Assembly (NCBI GenBank): GCA_937915725.1
Contig: CALGGV010000069.1
Coordinates: 1-8,220, forward strand
Direction of reading: 5' to 3'
DNA from: an uncultured Selenomonadales bacterium
Lineage (GTDB): Bacteria > Bacillota > Negativicutes > Selenomonadales > Selenomonadaceae
Length of the DNA: 8,220 nt
In this document: positions 6,276 to 8,220 of the stretch, one piece after another
How positions within the stretch are numbered: the first letter of the stretch is position 1
Layout: every line of letters starts with the position of its first letter
The notes under the pieces: generated by a model
Database searches by the model: none
Told to the model about the DNA's origin: nothing
Seen by the model: the letters and a program-made list of their open reading frames with translations, nothing else
Program-made: the position numbers and the translations under genes

Positions 6276-7070
6276 CTAGTTTTTTTTCCTAATCCCTAAT
6301 CTGGTTTTCGTCAAAAATTTTATGAAGTCGAAACGCCACGCAATTTCTGAAATTTTGGCGTCAATATTTTTATCGTCATTGTGAAAAAAAATTCCAATAA
6401 CGGTTCCGGAATGTGCAACATTTACCGTAACCGCGCCCAAATTTTTTGCAAAAGAAATTATTTCAGCTAAAGATTTTTTGTACAAAATTTCTTGATTGGC
6501 AAGTGCGGATTTTTCAACAAGTTCAAAATTTAAAATATCTTCCAACTTTGAAATTTGAAAATTACTGCGGCGATTAAATTTCAGCGTGTCAACTTCGCCG
6601 CCGTAGTCAAAAATTGCAATGTTAAATTTTTCCGGCACTGAAATATTTTTTAAAAATTCGCCCGTAACCGGATTCATCGCAACCACTCCGCTAAAAAAAA
6701 TCCCGTCGGTAGGCTCGATTGACGCCGCCATTTCTGAAATTTTTTCCGCCGAAATATTTTTTTGCAAAGATAAAGCGACGGCTTTTGCAACCGCCGCCAA
6801 ATCTGCACTACTTGACGCCATACCTTTACCGCGCGGCAATTCTGAAGTTAATCTTATTCCAAAATTAAATTTCGGTACGCTGAAAAATTCCAAAGTTTTT
6901 TTCAGCATTGCCAAAGATTTTTCGCCCAAGCCTTCAATTCCAAAAAATTCATCTGAAATTGTAACTGTTGAAAATTTTTCAATGGGACAAGTTATCAGAA
7001 TCGGCGCGCCGTGAAAAAATCCCTGTACAAATTCGCCGCAACTTCCGCAAACTTTAACTTTCAGCGTCAT
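6276..7070 (-). CDS. pduX: L-threonine kinase PduX (GHMP kinase)
   Basis: Phosphorylates L-threonine with ATP to L-threonine O-3-phosphate, the CobD substrate. From the ATG at 7070 the product is 264 residues. It opens with VKVCGSCGEFVQG, typical of PduX. The GHMP ATP loop PRGKGMASSSADLAAV is at 79-94, EPTDGIFFSG at 119-128, and the C-terminal GHMP motif VAHSGTVIG at 218-226. A TTG six bases further upstream (7076) could also serve as start; neither has a clear Shine-Dalgarno site. The start lies within the end of the upstream kinase gene (17-nt overlap for the ATG), suggesting coupled translation. The last residues (RLGIRKKN) are partly encoded by two heptamer repeats. Adjacent cobD makes the PduX role much more likely than other GHMP kinases. 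Confidence 0.9.
   Translation of the reverse strand: MTLKVKVCGSCGEFVQGFFHGAPILITCPIEKFSTVTISDEFFGIEGLGEKSLAMLKKTLEFFSVPKFNFGIRLTSELPRGKGMASSSADLAAVAKAVALSLQKNISAEKISEMAASIEPTDGIFFSGVVAMNPVTGEFLKNISVPEKFNIAIFDYGGEVDTLKFNRRSNFQISKLEDILNFELVEKSALANQEILYKKSLAEIISFAKNLGAVTVNVAHSGTVIGIFFHNDDKNIDAKISEIAWRFDFIKFLTKTRLGIRKKN
6287..6300 (-). repeat. Two heptamer repeats at the pduX 3' end
   Basis: On the - strand the sequence reads ATTAGGG ATTAGGA, the same family as the array at 3236-3283 in opposite orientation. It encodes codons near the pduX C terminus (LGIR), nine codons or fewer before the stop. Confidence 0.6.
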
Positions 7071-7860
7071 CTTCAAAAATCATTTCGTCAAAATCTTCTT
7101 CTTCGTCGTCAATTTTAATGTAATCGCCGTCGGGTTGAAGTTGCCACGTTTCATTTGCCATTGCAGAATTTTTTAACACGCGCTCCACATTTTTACTATC
7201 GCTGTTACGGTAGAAATTTTCTGCCTGTTCACGTGTCAAGCCGGTATTCATTTTTCTTGAAATTAAACGTTCGGTTAAAAGTTCCGGCGCGGCTTTTACA
7301 AAAACTGTATAATCAGCCAAAATTCTTATATTTGTCCAGCGCGGCTCGTCCAGCAACAAATAATTTCCCTCAACCAAAATTATATCGTCCTCAACGCTTA
7401 AGGCGTCGTGTACAACGTCATGAATCAGCCTGTCATAAATATTCCAGTCCGTGCCGTCTTGTCTAACTTCACGAATTTTTATTTGCATTGAGTCAACGTC
7501 GAAAGTTTCCGGTGCGCCTTTTATATCGTTCATTAAAATTTCTTGCCCGTCGCGCAGGATTTTATTTGATTTAAGGTATTCTGAATCAAAATGAAAGCCG
7601 TCCATTCCCAACGCGCGTACATTTGTGAACATTGGATTTTCACGGCTAAGCTTTTCTAAAAACTGCGCGAGGGTAGTTTTACCGGCGGCGGGCGGCGCGG
7701 CAAGGTACGCTACAATTTTTCTATCGGTTAAGCCCTGCAATTCTGTCAATTTGCGCAGGAACGGGTTAAAAATTTCTTCAATCGCATTTTTTGAAAATTT
7801 AACTTCCTGCGTCAAGCCGTTAATATTCATTTGCAAATTTGTCCAAATTTTTTCTGCCAT
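7054..7860 (-). CDS. P-loop kinase of the uridine kinase/phosphoribulokinase superfamily (YggC-like), substrate unknown
   Basis: A 268-residue P-loop kinase. The Walker A region is AAPPAAGKTT (54-63), with alanine in place of the usual first glycine. Other motifs are MDGFHFD (86-92), KGAPETFD (114-121), YDRLIHD (142-148) and the strand-plus-turn LVEGNYLLLDEPRW (162-175). ERLISRKMNTGLTREQA (197-213) looks like the lid region. This set matches the PRK/uridine kinase superfamily, especially the YggC/FrcK-like branch often labelled nucleoside/nucleotide kinase; pantothenate kinase is a more distant relative. The tail (251-268) is very acidic. The ATG at 7860 is chosen because GAAAGGAA sits just upstream; an in-frame extension to 7914 would precede that site. 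It is first in the unit and overlaps pduX, so a link with aminopropanol or cobalamin metabolism is possible but only inferred. Confidence 0.8.
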   Translation of the reverse strand: MAEKIWTNLQMNINGLTQEVKFSKNAIEEIFNPFLRKLTELQGLTDRKIVAYLAAPPAAGKTTLAQFLEKLSRENPMFTNVRALGMDGFHFDSEYLKSNKILRDGQEILMNDIKGAPETFDVDSMQIKIREVRQDGTDWNIYDRLIHDVVHDALSVEDDIILVEGNYLLLDEPRWTNIRILADYTVFVKAAPELLTERLISRKMNTGLTREQAENFYRNSDSKNVERVLKNSAMANETWQLQPDGDYIKIDDEEEDFDEMIFEDDAES

Positions 7861-7867
7861 TTGTTTA

Positions 7868-7875
7868 TTCCTTTC
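7868..7875 (-). promoter_or_regulatory. Ribosome-binding site setting the kinase start
   Basis: On the - strand GAAAGGAA lies 7 nt before ATG 7860-7858, favouring that start over an in-frame start 18 codons upstream, which would have no such site. I saw no convincing -35/-10 promoter between here and 8070. Confidence 0.75.
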
Positions 7876-7936
7876 AAATTTTTTATTGACAAGCCGGATT
7901 TTCTTTCTTTTCAATTTTTAATAACTCAGCAACTTT

Positions 7937-8071
7937 CTAATAAAATTGAAAATTAGGCGGCTCCAAAAATTTTTTAATGGTTTTATATTCAGTGAAAGTT
8001 GAAAGCCGCTTGTCGTTGATATTTTCCGCCAAAAAATCGATATTTGCGCCGAATATATATGGAAAAATTTC
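7937..8071 (-). pseudogene. C-terminal remnant of an unidentified gene
   Basis: On the - strand a stop-free stretch of 44 codons ends at TAG 7939-7937. It reads EIFPYIFGANIDFLAEN, then INDKRLSTFTEYK and TIKKFLEPPNFQFY. The sequence looks protein-like (balanced hydrophobic and charged residues, PPNFQFY tail) and uses codons like its neighbours. There is no start codon at its head. It is cut by a TAG at 8074-8072, exactly in the inverted end of repeat copy 2. It could be the 3' end of a gene disrupted by the element, with the 5' part beyond the window. I do not recognise the protein, and a chance open frame cannot be excluded at this length. Confidence 0.4.
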
Positions 8072-8190
8072 CTATAGTATGTTTACAAAGGAAGCAGTTG
8101 GCGCACACAGGACTCCCGCCGCACTCCGTTTTTGAAAAAAAGAAATGCCGACTTGTTAATTTTTAAAAATTTGTAAACAATTTCTAGGGA
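8071..8190. repeat. Dispersed repeat element, copy 2, with terminal inverted repeats
   Basis: Same orientation as copy 1. TGTTTACAAA at 8080-8089 and its exact inverse TTTGTAAACA at 8170-8179 bound about 100 bp, and the flanks CCTATAG and TTTCTAGG extend the inversion imperfectly. Inside are GGCGCA (8100-8105), the 20-nt core (8115-8134) identical to copy 1, and GCCGA.TTGTTA (8147-8158). It is shorter than copy 1, lacking about 25 nt between the core and the GCCGA block. It encodes nothing and looks like a small palindromic or MITE-like element. Confidence 0.75.
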
Positions 8191-8196
8191 TTTTTT

Positions 8197-8217
8197 TCCT
8201 TAGCCCTTAGTCCTTAA
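8197..8217 (-). repeat. Heptamer repeats at the window edge
   Basis: Three heptamers on the - strand, TTAAGGA, CTAAGGG and CTAAGGA, belong to the same family as 3236-3283. The array may continue beyond the window. Confidence 0.7.
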
Positions 8218-8220
8218 ATC

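Noticed and set aside
6619..7014. 131-codon + strand open frame
   Set aside because: Antisense shadow of pduX with no upstream ribosome-binding site or family features.
7886..7913. TTGACA on the + strand as a promoter
   Set aside because: There is no good -10 at the right spacing and no + strand gene downstream in the window.
5090..8190. Composite transposon
   Set aside because: The bracketing repeats encode no transposase and no target-site duplication was seen; only a small-repeat pair can be claimed.
7861..8220. Cobalamin riboswitch upstream of the kinase-pduX-cobD unit
   Set aside because: I looked for the B12-box type motif and the multi-stem layout on the - strand and did not see them; the space is taken by a gene remnant and repeat copy 2.

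Overview
The window is AT-rich bacterial DNA whose gene order and content suggest a diderm Firmicute, most likely of the Negativicutes (Selenomonadales-like). Two things support this. The + strand order cysE-cysS-mrnC-rlmB is the housekeeping order typical of Firmicutes. Yet between mrnC and rlmB lies a secreted outer-membrane beta-barrel protein of the PagL (lipid A deacylase) type, which only makes sense in a cell with an outer membrane. This assignment is inference; there is no rRNA in the window.

Left half, + strand (1-5089). The window opens inside a decayed partial copy of the cysE 5' end (1-157), followed by intact cysE (serine acetyltransferase). A small antitoxin-like gene overlaps the cysE stop by 4 nt and leads into a PIN-domain (VapC-like) toxin gene broken by one in-frame TAA. 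The toxin frame then runs without any further stop into cysS (cysteinyl-tRNA synthetase). mrnC (Mini-ribonuclease III), the PagL-like gene and rlmB (23S rRNA 2'-O-methyltransferase) follow. So a toxin-antitoxin pair has been placed inside a cysteine/tRNA/rRNA-processing operon and its toxin has since been inactivated.

Right half, - strand (5236-7860). Three closely packed genes read kinase -> pduX -> cobD. PduX phosphorylates L-threonine and CobD decarboxylates the product to (R)-1-amino-2-propanol phosphate, the linker of the cobalamin lower loop. The upstream P-loop kinase (uridine kinase/PRK superfamily) overlaps pduX and has no certain substrate. A good intrinsic terminator overlaps the cobD stop codon. 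Upstream of the kinase lies what looks like the C-terminal remnant of another - strand gene.

Repeats are the most unusual part. (1) Heptamer arrays, (YTARGGA)n at 3236-3283, 6287-6300 and 8197-8217 and (AGGCAAR)n forming a long hairpin at 4261-4323, sit at gene ends. In cysS and pduX they encode the last residues, and in cysS and the PagL-like gene they supply the stop codon. (2) A dispersed element of about 100-150 bp with an identical 20-nt core occurs in two same-orientation copies (5090-5232 and 8071-8190) that bracket the - strand cobalamin block. No CRISPR array, tRNA, rRNA, transposase or riboswitch was found.
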